A stretch of DNA of 64,000 nucleotides, from positions 372,001-436,000 of the forward strand of contig JADFUC010000954.1 in assembly GCA_019722365.1 (NCBI GenBank), written 5' to 3'. Source of the stretch: Lithospermum erythrorhizon (taxonomy: Eukaryota > Streptophyta > Magnoliopsida > Boraginales > Boraginaceae). Numbering within the stretch: the stretch's first letter is position 1; each line of letters starts with the position of its first letter. The notes under the pieces were generated by a model. It ran no database searches. It had not been told where the DNA came from and saw only the letters and a program-made list of their open reading frames with translations. Position numbers and translations under genes: made by a program. This document shows positions 40,221 through 52,495 of this stretch, in pieces.

Positions 40221-42186
40221 GTTCTCTGGAAATACCATTTCTGCCAACTTCTATTATAAACGTGTAAAATGAGGTATGGTGATGTAAATATGAAGACTAG
40301 AAAGATTAAGGTCTTCAACCACTACAATACTAAAAACTACTCCAATTTTTTTACTAACGATAAGAATTGTTACAACTTACAACTTGTTCATATATATATG
40401 AAATTTTAATGTAGAAGTGGGGGACTAATTCATAATAATCAATTTCTTCTTTTTCGCGTCCACTGCATGTGATTTTTTAGGGAAAATAAGTAACACAATC
40501 AGCGGAAGAATTAAGGGGGTATGAGAGTAGTCGCTCCCTTCCTTTCTATATTTTTGAAAAATATAATTTTATTAAGGATTTTTAAAAAATTATAGATATT
40601 CTTTTAAAAAATTATGTTGTTCGTCCTCCTTATATTTTTTCTTATAAATATGATATCAAGTAATACATCCACTCATATAAAAATTCTGATTCCACCACTA
40701 ATAAACACAACTATAACAAGTGCCGGAGCTTTAGGTCCATTTAATTTTGGTTCAAGATACTCCAATGAATCTGCAGTGAAATAAAATAGAACCGTTAATA
40801 CTTTTGATATTGATACCTGTACTTGGATTTTCATGTAGTAAAATAGCTATATAGGAGAACATAAAATATAGTAGGCAAATCTACCACACTTTCGAGACTA
40901 AAGAACATTCTTGAGCTAAACGATTAAGTTTCCTAAGAGGATAGTCATAGCGAGTTCTTCGTGAGTCTTTAGCTTTGCACCAATTCTTAAGCTCCTTTGC
41001 AATTACTAAAAATGTTTAATTACTCTCTATTCTATTAATCAAAGACTAATTAGGTAGTCATTTAATTATATGATTTGATTTTTCATAATTTCTAAAAAAT
41101 TATGTAGGTGATAATTGTAATTAATAAAAGTAACCACAATAAAAAATTTATGATGCAATATGAATCATCAACATAAAATAAGAATAATACGGAGTAATTA
41201 TTTTATAATTTTCTTACATCACATACATATCCTCATCTTCTCTTGAATATTTTATATAAAGTATATTTGTTATGATTGAAACTCACCAAACGAATTGAAA
41301 CTTCGAAAAAGAAAATCAGAAACTGCTTTCATGAGGATACATGATACAATTAGACTACAATAAAATAAAGTTAGTTGTCTTGGGCAAAAGATGAACGTAG
41401 TACTTCGCATTGTTGCCATTATATATTTCCCAATTTATTAGCACTAGTAACGTGATACATGCGTTTTACGTGAACATTATTAAGAAAAAAAATAGGTTTT
41501 TATATAAAAGGATTAAAACAAATAAATAGAGAAATACAAAAAAAAAATCATGATTGAGATAAACTCGACTAATTAATACATTGATAACTTCTTTATTAAA
41601 ATTCTTAAATAGACTATAGTTCTATCGATACTAAAATTTAAATTTGAAATCAAAAGAAATATAAATTTAAAATTCTCATTTTCTTTTTCATTTATCTCGA
41701 AAAATTAAACAATCTATTGGTTTTCATTTATTATTATTTCTTGTTTACTTTTCTTTCTTGAATTCTAATTTTATTATTTGCAATATTTAACCATATGTCC
41801 ATATATCGATTATAAAAGCTTTCTCCATAAAATAAACTATTTTCATATAAAATTATGAATTACTTTATCATCAAAAACAACGATATAAGCTTTAATTAGA
41901 TAAGTTCACGCTAATATCATCAAATAACGTTATAATATATAAAAAATTAATCCTCGTGTCTAAGAAAACAAACAAGTAATAAAAAATAAATTAATGAGCG
42001 TGTAATGAATGTTGATATCGAGAGTGTTTTTGTTTGTTATTTATCGCGTCACTTTGAAACTTAAACAATATATTACTCACTTACGTATTTTATTGATTTG
42101 ATCTTATATTTTAAATAACATTTACTTTTGCGTATGCACAAATAATATTTTATATAAATTCATTGACTAATTATCAAAAAAAGTTA

Positions 42187-42438
42187 CTCTCTCCCATTAT
42201 AAAAAGATTGTTAGGTTTGCCTTTTGTAATTAATTAATAGATTCTGATGTGATTGGCTTGTCAAAACTTTGATTTGAATCAAAATTATCAAGTCAATAAT
42301 AAAGTTTGTTGAAAATACTACATATTGATATATTTTTCTCTAACAAATATATAACACATTAAAAGTTATTTGAGTTCAAAATTGAAAAAAGTCAACTATT
42401 AAAATTTAAAATGTGTCAATCTTTTCGGGATGGAGGAG
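42187..42438. mobile_element. Stowaway-type MITE
   Basis: A 252-bp element flanked by TA on both sides. The ends are inverted: CTCTCTCCCATTATAAAAAGATTG against, read inward, CTCCTCCATCCCGAAAAGATTG. This CTCCCTCC-like end plus TA duplication is the hallmark of Stowaway (Tc1/mariner-derived) MITEs. Confidence 0.85.
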
Positions 42439-42532
42439 TAAAATAATTGTCACTACATATAATAAATGCATATAATTAAATATCAAAGTTGAATAATCGC
42501 CTTCATATAAAAGTTAATTATATGTTATTTTA

Positions 42533-42898
42533 TTGGATTCAATTTTTATTCAATATTAATTAATAACCAATTATAGATGTATATATATATATTACTATCA
42601 TATTGTAAGAAAAGACATAATGACAATAACAAATAAATAGAGCATTTTTCTTCAATTTATGCTCAGTAAATGACAATGTTTAAATTGATCACTTACATAT
42701 TAAAATATTTTATTAAATATATATATATTTTAATTTCCATTCAATATTAATTAATAATCAATTGTAGATGTGTATATATTTACTACTATCATATTGAAAA
42801 GAAAGAAGAAATAATGATAATAACAAATAAATAAATATTTTTCTTCAGTTTATGCTCAGTAAATGATAATATTTAAATTGATCACTTACATATTATAA
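42533..42898. repeat. Tandem duplication, ~190-bp unit, diverged
   Basis: Two copies (about 42533-42715 and 42728-42898) share TTCAATATTAATTAATAA, ACTACTATCATATTG-like text, AACAAATAAATA, TTATGCTCAGTAAATGA and TTAAATTGATCACTTACATA. They differ at roughly one base in ten by eye, so the duplication is not recent. Confidence 0.85.
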
Positions 42899-42994
42899 AA
42901 TAATAATAATTCTTTAATTAATTCTTTTTTTTGATAATTCATTATATTAATGAGAAATTTGTCCATGACATACCGGTTGCTACATGAATCTAGA

Positions 42995-43434
42995 TTAAAT
43001 AAAACCCGAATTAAAATGCGTGCTGATATCTTTCAAATTTAAAAAAACAACCAACACTAGTTGGTAACCAAAAGATCTCGCGGTTTCTCCTATTTCCTTC
43101 GTGAAGCACTGCTCTCCAATCCTCATTGCTCTTGAACTTGCGATAATTCCTATATTATACTTGTGAAAGTAAACCATCAGTAATAATATAAATCGAATGA
43201 AAGCTAAGATCCTTAGCGAGGGTAAGGTTGTGAAATTGCTTCACCGACAGAAACGAGTGAAAATGAAGTAGGACCATCCACATAGTCCGAGTTCCCATGA
43301 TCAGTGATAAGAAGAAGTGATTCTTGATAGTTATTGAAGCCGCTTGATGAAAATCTGAAAGAATCATTTGGGTCTCTTGTCATTAGAAATACCAAGATAA
43401 ATTTTAGTATCCTTTTTTCGACAAGACATATCAT
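42995..43434 (-). other. Unassigned minus-strand coding-like fragments
   Basis: Frames contain NIGIIASSRAMRIGEQCFTK (42995-43177) and ESLLLITDHGNSDYVDGP with SLVSVGEAISQPYP (43213-43434). The local base composition is less AT-rich than the surroundings, as is 43440-43700. This could be the remnant of a host gene, an organelle-derived insert or a retroelement piece. I do not recognise it. Confidence 0.3.
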
Positions 43435-45985
43435 ATCTATTTGAAGATAATGTAGAGCGGTGGTTAAAAAGGAATGAGCCCGTTGGGGAAATCCCCTTCC
43501 CTCTCTGAAGATAGAAGTCCTACTGAAATTTGAAGACTAATCTTTTTTGTATGGTTAAGCCGTGCTTGCACCAAGCTTTGAGATGCGTCTCGCTCGACAT
43601 GGGCGATGGATCGTTCATGCTAAGGTGATTTCATTCGCATGATAAGCCAAATGCTTACGAAATCTTCACCAAAAAGAATGGTACCGTATATGTTGTGTGT
43701 CCCGATTTTTTAAATTGAAGAGGAAAGAAATTTGAATAGAAAAAAGAAAAGAAAGATGAAATGTTCAAATGAGACCAAATATCATGAATGAATGAACATT
43801 CAAAAAGAGATGTTGACTACTTTCATTATTTATGACAAAAGACAATAGTAGTGTTAATGTTAATTTTAGTTTTTCTTGCTAAAATGTCGGTAATTAGGCG
43901 ATACATTGAGTAGAGTTTAAAAAAACTTTAATTTTTTGAGGAAATGGTAGTTTCCAAAGTTTATTTCAGGTTTGGGGAGGGATGGTTGAGAAGGAGGAGG
44001 GAAGAGTCATGTTATAATGGAGAGTTGGGTGATCTTCTTGTAAAGGTCCTTGGATTGGAATGAGTCTTTGGATCATTTTTTCTCATCTCTCTCTCCTGTT
44101 GGATAAATTTTGAGAATTTCACTGACAATGTGGGGAGGAAAAAGGGAATTGAGGAGTGGTGTATTCCAATAACAGGAGTTAATGAGTAATTAAGAGACAA
44201 TGGCTGAATAGCTTGGGCAAGCTGATGGGTTAAAAAGCATGAAGTTATAAAATCTTGGTGGGAAACATAACATACAAAACTTGTATAAAACTTTAAACAA
44301 ATTGCATACAGGATCAGATTAACATGTTTAATATCAAATCTAAAATATATATTTCAGTATATGAATAAAAAAATAACATAGTGCGGTAAAATTTACCAAT
44401 AACCTTTCATGAAGCCTCCTTTGAATTTTTAATGAGCACCACGAATTAGCCAATCTTATAGTTGATCAGTAACAAAAGGGGTTGAATCGTATACTGAAGT
44501 TTGATAGAGCGGCTTGGGGATGGGATGATAAAACAAATAAAACTTTTTCAAGTTTCACGGCAAATGAAATGGGGAGGCGTGAATCACTTTCAAGTGATTA
44601 GGTTATATGATTATCTAATGATTAGGTTATTATTAACTAATCGCTCCGCTTTTAAATATAATATTATTATTTAACCTAAAAGCTCAACCGAATAGTTAAT
44701 GAGTGTTTCGTTTAATTAAACTAATAACTTTCGTTAAGTAATTTACTATTAACAAATTATTAACAAAATTTCGACTAACTATTTAAATAATTAAACTTAC
44801 AAGTTAATTATTTTGAGTTCATCGATTAATAGTTTGCGTGTAGTGTAAATTACCGATTGAGAATTTTATTAATTGCACAATCAATTTCTCGTTGCCAAAT
44901 ATAGTTTAATTTCATACATGAAATATAATTCAACGTCAACTGTGTATGTGTGTGTGACCTTGAGCTCGAATAATATGATAAGTATAATATAATTGACCGT
45001 TATTATTATTATAAACGATTATCATATGATCGCAATCTGGCATAATCCACAGTATTATCCTTGAGAACCGGACTAGTAATTACAAATTACTATTATTGAA
45101 CAGTTTTAGTAATCTCGTTTTAACTAAAGCTGAATTGTTACAACAATTATCGCCGGGCATAATTATTGAAGCCAATATTCGGTTTCAACAAAACACTCAC
45201 AGAGTTCAATATTCGTTCAAACGTGATAGATAAACCTTTCGACAATCCATATAATTGAATCACGAAATACACATGATGCGAGTGAAGACTTTTCAGATTC
45301 TAGGAAGAGTTTGATTTGGTAGGTACGTAAGTGGAGAGAGGTGTTGGAAAAGTATTTTGATTTGAGGGTTAAAGACATGGGGTATTGGGGCGTGAAGAAG
45401 GCATGACCGTTGTGGGGAAGGAGTGCGAGGTTAAAGTGGTGAAGATGTTTTTGGGAAATGAGGGCCACGCAACTGATGCCACAAGTGAAGAAAGTGCACC
45501 AGTGTCCGATGAATAGATGAGGATTGGGTTCCTCACACGAAGGAAGTTAGCCATAATCCGATCCAATATCTTTGAGGACCGTAGAGAGGAAATTTATAAA
45601 CACCGATGGGATAGACAAAGGATGGCACAGGCACCGATTTAATCAAAGTGACCGTCTTAACAATCATTTGTAGATTGGCTTTGCGAGGCTACGAGTTAGT
45701 AGAGTGTGGTGGCTAAGGGGTCATGGAGTCATTTGCTATCTATCTTTTGTGGAGTTTTTAGACAGTATTGTCATGATTGTCATTTGGATGTTATTCATTT
45801 TGAGAGATTGGATGTATTTCTGGTATTGATGTATTTTCTGGAGATGTTTAGTTCACCTCGATGGACAACTATTTTATTATCATCACGTGAAGTCGTTTTT
45901 GTAATAGTAAATCCCGTCGTAGGTGGCTTCGATTTCATGGTGTTGGCGGTTAACGCCGGGGCGGGGTGAATAGATTCTGATTTTT

Positions 45986-46620
45986 TGGTATCAGAGCCTA
46001 TGTTTAAGATCTTTATGGTGTCTTGTGTGGTTATGTGCCTATGTTTAAGGTTGTTGAGGAGTTGTCGATATTTGAGTCTACTTCTTGGAGTCTAAATTTC
46101 TCTTCTTTTATGATTCGTAGACTATCGAGGATGCCACCATGAAGAGCTACGCATAGAGGAGGGGCCAGGAGAGGTAGACGTGCGAGAGGATCTCACGTTT
46201 GAGGAACAACCCATGAAAATCATAAATCGTATGAAGAAGGTGCTGCGTAATAAGACTATTCCAATGGTGAAAGTGTTGTGGCGAAATCAACGAGTACAAG
46301 AGGTCACTTGGGAGAGAGAAAAGGATGTGAGGGCTCAGTACCCGTATCTTTTCGTCGAAGAAGGTTAGTATTGTGATTTAAATTTCGAGGACGAAACTTT
46401 TGTTAGTAGGATAGATTGAAATAACCCAACCTATTACCCAATATTTTAGCTCAATAAGAATAGTAGCCCACTTGATCTAATAAACTAACCTAAATACACA
46501 ATTGGACCCTAGTCCAACCCATTTAAGCAAAAATTCTACACTATATAAGCTAACATAACCTAAAAATCTGAAGAAGAAAAAACAAGAAAATTCCTTCCTC
46601 TGCCCTATTTTGTGCCACCC
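45986..46620 (+). mobile_element. Internally deleted Ty3/Gypsy chromovirus
   Basis: TGGTATCAGAGCC (45986-45998) is a perfect primer-binding site for initiator tRNA-Met, just after a GC-rich candidate 5' LTR end. A basic gag-like start (near 46131, interrupted by stops, RGGARRGRRARG) is joined directly to a chromodomain C-terminus (46160-46368: EDLTFEEQPMKIINR, IPMVKVLWRNQRVQEVTWE, YPYLF). A purine-rich tract (TTTCGAGGACGAAAC) follows, and a candidate 3' LTR begins near 46418 (TGAAATAACCC). Protease, RT, RNase H and integrase are absent, so the element is defective. LTR outer borders are not resolved. Confidence 0.75.
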
Positions 46621-48224
46621 CTCTCTTCCATTTGAAGGATAATTATATGCATAACTTGAATAAAATAAATATATAAACAGGAACACTTTAAATTATATAG
46701 ATCAGAACTAAACTATATATTCTGATATATAAGTCACTACAATGCGGCGGAATAAGCAATAATGGCTTTCCTTTGAATTCTAATAAACTTGACAATAATT
46801 TCTCATTTTACTTGTTTAAAAAATTCATGTATTATAATCATATATAAAAAATGATGGCTTAAACATAATTATAAGTTAATTAACTATAAATATTCATAAA
46901 TATAATTAGAAAGAAAGCATTATTTAAAAAAGATTTAGTGAAATAAGCTAGTAATGACACATCCGAGCCATAATACCCGACACAAAATCATGGGTGTCAC
47001 AGTATGAGGAAAGGTAGCATCACTCACTTAGGTTGGGGGTTTGAATCTCACCACTTCACTATTTATTCAAATTTGGATGGAAAAAAATAAAAAGGTCAAT
47101 TTTGAAAAGTTTAGTGATCAAAAGGACATTTTTAAACATAGGTGATCAAACGGTGACATGAGTAAATATAGGTGATCAATCCGTTAATTAGTAAATAAGT
47201 AAAGTGACAAAAATACCCCTACGGTATGTCAGCGTGTGTGGCAATTACAAACTTGCGGTGGCCCAGTAATAGAAATTTGGACGGAAAAACCAAATAGAAA
47301 TACTTTTGGAAGTTACATTGTCAACCGGAATGAATTTGAGGCATGGGTGATCGAAAGAGAGCGAGATAAAGATAGGTGATCAACGGGACCATTAGTCTAA
47401 ATAACGAAGAAAACGTTGTCTAGAAAAGCTTCTAGCGTTCATAAATCCAAATGAAATATAACTAAAAATAAAATATTGGCATTTCTTAACATTGCTTTCA
47501 CCTTATTAAATTAGAGAATATAATAAAGCTTTTCTATATAGCATCCATCTTATATGCAGTTTCCTCCTTAACTAAATCTGGCATGACTATCTCTCGTGAG
47601 AGCGATATAGATTTTATGCCCAAACTAACTACTCACTTTTTATGGACAAATAATATATAAATAATATGTTGATATTTGTGTAACTTTCAAGAAGTGGAAT
47701 GGTAATAGTCATGCAACTTCTAAATATTTTAATGAGTTATAATTATCATGAAGTAAAATAAATAAATATCATTACTTATTTTATTATTAAATTATAATTA
47801 CTTTTCTTATAATTATTTTTATTTGGGAGGAACAATTTAGTTTTAGTCCTAACAAAAAAAACAATCATCTCTTAGGACATAGTTATTTAATCATAAGTTA
47901 AATAAGATATATAAATTAATTATTTACGTCTTACTATTATCTTTATAATCACAATTGTATTAATTATTAGTATAATAAATTGAGCATTATTAGTCTAATG
48001 TATTGAATTCATATGTAACTCTAAATAATGAATTGAACTCCAAATAATAATGAGTCATATGTAACTCCATTCAAGAGTTTAACTTTTTTTTCTCCAAAAT
48101 AATTAATTGTATTGAATTGAACATTATTAGTATAATAAATTAATTGCATAAGTTACTATATGTATTACTAATGATTCTTGGCTCTTTGTATTTCCTTATC
48201 ATATATTCATATAATAACTAATAT

Positions 48225-48860
48225 AATTGTGATAATAAAGATAATAATAAGATGCAGATAATTAATTTTAGTTGGAAGGACAATACCTTCTTAATAAAAA
48301 TAAATAAAAAAATTACTGATTTTTCCTAAACTTTTAGTATATATATAAATATAGATATTTCAGTCATAAGTTAAATCATATATTTTTATTCAGGTTATAT
48401 TTCAACATAAAGTCGAACATTATTTTCCATAGCATTTTATTTATTATATCATGATAATTTCATAGCATATTATTATATTCATATGATGTTTTAATACAAT
48501 GATTATTTTATTTACAATGATACATTTTTCAATTTTTATATACCAATGGATTCATGGTAAGCGCCAATAATTATTGCGATAATAAAGATAATAATACGAT
48601 AAAAAAAACTTAATTTTAGTTAAAATATTTTAGTTGGAAGGAAAATATGTTCTTAATGAATAAAATATGAACTTTTAGAAGTTATATAAATATAGATATT
48701 TTAATCATAAGTTAAGTCATATATTTTTTGTTCAAGTTTTATTTTAACATAAAGTCTAACGTTATATCATTTTATTTATCATGGCATGATGATTTCATAG
48801 CATATTATTGTATTATTCATATTATGTTTAATAATGATATACATAATAATATACTATATC
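48225..48860. repeat. Diverged tandem duplication, ~370-bp period
   Basis: Copy 1 (about 48225-48500) and copy 2 (about 48575-48860) share, in the same order, ATAATAAAGATAATAATA, TTTTAGTTGGAAGGA, AAATATAGATATTT, CATAAGTTAA(A/G)TCATATATTTTT and ATTTCATAGCATATTATT. There is no coding content. Confidence 0.8.
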
Positions 48861-49334
48861 GATATTAGAATACATAAAACTCTTAATATTTTTATCAACC
48901 ACAAAATAATTGTAATCATTAAATGTAGTAATTCTTTAACTTCATATTAAATGATGACTATTTGTGAATTAATGTCTAGTAATTAGAATATTTGGTAGAA
49001 GGCATAAATATCTTTACAAAAAATAGAAGAAAAATCAATCTATATTCGTGCTTTTAGGAGGTATGTAAATAAATATAGATATAGATTATGTTTGTCTTCC
49101 GGCAAGAGATTAGGTGCACAAATTTATACCTAGTTTAGAAACCTAATTGATATAGGTGTATTGATGAGTTATCATGTTGGTCCCCTTACGTTATTACTTT
49201 TATTAGCCGAAAATGGTCGAAGAAGTGAAACACATTTTGATTAAAACAAGGCTCACATGTGCTGAGTTTGTTTCTTTTTTGTTTCAAGTTTGGATCCCAA
49301 TCTTTCTCTGAAATCAGAGGAGTAGTGGTTATTT

Positions 49335-49490
49335 TAGTGGCCAATTACTATATGCCCACAAAAGTCATGCTTAATTTTATTTCATTGTTGAATATCCAAA
49401 GTCAACACTCATTTTACAAGGCCTGGAGGAATACAATTACCATATGCCCACATAAGTCATTCTTAATTTTATTTCATTTTTGAATATCTA
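49335..49490. repeat. Short direct repeat (~60 bp)
   Basis: AATTAC(T/C)ATATGCCCACA.AAGTCAT followed by CTTAATTTTATTTCATT.TTGAATATC occurs twice, near 49345-49400 and 49433-49490. The copies are close to identical. Confidence 0.85.
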
Positions 49491-49797
49491 CAGTTATATG
49501 AATGTAATGTGGAGTGAAAGATTTTATATTCTACAGCTACTTGAATATAATAAAATAATAATAAATATTTCATTCTATTATTCACCCAGCGTCTTATCGA
49601 TTGTGAAGTAAAAAATAGTGTTTTGGCTTTCTTCTTGGTCGATTCGAAATAATTTCACTATTATCCTGCAGAGTAAGGTTAGTCTTATCAGAAGCCCATA
49701 AGCTAATTGTGATGAGAAATTTGAAACCAATCAACCTCTTGAATTTTTAATCGAAGCCAAGTCAGCAGGGCCAAACAGTATTTTTCTACGAGCCCAT

Positions 49798-50035
49798 AGG
49801 GCGGATCTAGGTATTAGGAGAATATTTACATGGATAACCGACTTTAAAATAAATAGTTTCAAATTATTTAAGTTTTGACTAGCTTATAAAGGTTTGAGTC
49901 CAAAACTTGCCCAAACATTTATTATTTATTTTGTTTCTTTCTATTCTCTCCCAAATAAATATCCAAGTTAAATTTTATATTTTGAGTGATGAAATAAATG
50001 TCCATGTTAAAATAATTTTATGAATCTCTGTCTTG
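49798..50035. mobile_element. Dispersed repeat family B, copy 2
   Basis: Starts GGGCGGATCTAGG and runs through CAAATTATTTAAGTTTT, AGGTTTGAGTCC, CCAAACATTTATTATTTA and TTAAATTTTATATTTTGAGTG. This is the same succession as at 39997-40220. The right end is less conserved. Confidence 0.6.
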
Positions 50036-52495
50036 ATCGCATACCCGATACGCGTGTGGCATGGTGTCATATAGGGATGTGAAAATTGAAAAAAAAAAGA
50101 ACCGAACAGCGCCGATTTTAACCAATTTAGGTTTCGACTTTTTTAAAATGAACGTTTTAGTTTTAAAATTCAAAACAGCTTTTTACGTTTGTGGTTTTAC
50201 CCAAAGAAATCGAACGAACGATATTTTATTATTTAGATATATTGTACATTCATGTATATTTGATTACACATAATATATTACTGAGTTTATAATATTGAAT
50301 ATTAAATATATTCGATATACATTAATTAGGTGACTTAAAGCTATGTTATGAGTTATACACTATATTTCATCAATAAAGCCGAGGAATACTAATTAGTAAT
50401 AGTAAGTAATAACTAATCGCCAGCTTTTCCAAATATCGAGCGGTAAGTCTTACCCGACCCTTCTGTAGGGTTGTCTCTATTAGTATGCTTATCGAATTGT
50501 AAGAATCCCGCCCAATGCGTGCTCTATAAATTTTGTAACAAATATTAACTTTGGATGTTCTTTCGTCTTTTAATTGAATGTTCAAATTGTAATAGGCGTT
50601 AAGCTTGCTGCCTGTTTTCGCGTTTAATATCCGATTTTTGAAAATTATACTTTATATGAAAAAACCGATTAACATAAATACAATGATTAACTCTTTATTT
50701 GCCATAGAATAAATCGAAAAATCAGCTCCACCACAGAAAAGAAGCCCAAAAAATACGGTGCGATAATGGCAAAACCGTAAATTAACCCTAGTGTCATATG
50801 AAGATTGGAGAAGGGAGGTATTAGGTAGATTGGTTGGTGAGGGTTTGAAAGCTAAACAATGTACTATGTAGAAAGTACTACAGTATTTCACTATTATTGA
50901 TCAAAGTCTACTCTCCGTCAATTGTCATATTTCCAATTTTCCAGAGTCCTGGGATCCCATGTTTTAGGCTGATGCATTGGTGTGGATGGTCTTTATCAAT
51001 TTCCCTTGTGCACTCATTAAGTGTTTTGTCTCTTAAGTTTGTTAGTCATCCTCCACGATTATCATGCTATTTATGAAATTATAAAATAATTTATGATGTT
51101 ACTTAAGTAGTCAAGTGAAATCGTCCAACAGATCCTCAACTAGCAATTGATACGGAAAAGAATATTCATACATCCATTTTTTCTCTTTCTCAATCTTGGT
51201 CCAGTGATTACAAAATTTATACATTATTATATATTAAATATTTTTGTATTTTACAAATTATGATATTCACAAAATATAATGTCTATTATTAACCAACATA
51301 CATGGAGGCATATAAAAAAGTATAAGATCGATCATTTTCGCAATTGAAAAACGATGAAGGAAAAGCATGTTAGATTAAGTTTGAATATCAGAATCTTGAT
51401 ATATTAAAGACTAAAATGTAATTTTATAATGCAATTGATGACCATTTTAATAACTACTTCAAATTTTCAAGTAATTGTACTCGACAATAAATGATAAATT
51501 TTATATGATTTGATGACACATCTCAACGAGATTAAAGTCATTTAATTAATTTTCAATTTCATAAAACCAACAAGATTAGTAAACTCAATGGATGATAAAT
51601 AAGGTCAATAAATTTTTCAGTTCAATTTGATAATAACTTCCACTTCTTTAAAATTTGAGATCCACTTTCACATTATATTAAAGTGTCCTTATTATTATAT
51701 GAAGTGAGAAAATCATTTAACTATAATAAAATCTAATCAATCAAAAACTGAAGTAAAACTAGTGATATTTATATTTTACAGTTTCATTCCATTATTATTC
51801 CTATATTCTTCCCGATCATATAAATACATTATTTAATCTAATTATAATGTATATAAATCAATATTTAAATATTAACTACAACAACATATCTCAATATTTT
51901 TAAAGAACTTTCCATCTATAAATACAGTAACAGCCGATGTTAGGTATAACAAAAACATGTGTGGTGCCCTAATTGTCTCAACTATAGACTATAAATAGTA
52001 TTAATGTGTGTAAATGTAGTGTTGAAAAAGTTTTGTTATGGGCAAAATAGTCATTTCATAATATTTTGGACATTGTTTTAGTGGACTAATGAATTATTGT
52101 ATAATAATGCAAACTTTCTAAATGCATGAACAGTTTTTTGTTATTTTATGTGCAGAATCAAAGATTGAGACCAAATTAAAAAAATAAAATAAAAAGATTG
52201 AGACCAATAAACATGCGTTAGGTTGAAATTAAGACACATAATTTTGTTTTGACGTGACATTAAACAAATAATGATATTTGTGGAAAACAATAATTAAGAA
52301 ATACTGTAATAAATAATTAAACTAACTGCTAGAATTTGCCTAACTCTTTACCATTATAAATATTAATATATGCCCCCTTCACATTTCAATGACTTTGATT
52401 TCTTGATCCTTGAAATCTCCAGCATATTTGTTGGACAAATAAGGACAATCTTGAACAAGTAATAAAGTATTTACAAGTTCCAAAAAGAAGAGAAG

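Larger units (their letters stand above)
37085..52495. other. 15.4-kb gene-poor, transposon-derived region
   Basis: I see no convincing host gene. It holds an LTR-flanked element (37920-39321), dispersed family B repeats (39997-40220, 49798-50035), a Stowaway MITE (42187-42438), tandem duplications (42533-42898, 48225-48860, 49335-49490), a deleted Gypsy element (about 45980-46620) and the UVR8 promoter side. Unassigned ORF pieces occur on the minus strand at 42995-43434 and 45217-45566. The rest is very AT-rich. Confidence 0.7.

Noticed and set aside
45217..45566. Minus-strand ORFs (HHFNLALLPHNGHAFF region) as a gene
   Set aside because: Two overlapping frames are open without a known motif or splice-linked partner exons, next to a Gypsy element; support is too weak to call.
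45706..45969. 87-codon ORF just before the Gypsy primer-binding site
   Set aside because: Its position is where the 5' LTR should lie, and no protein family is recognised.
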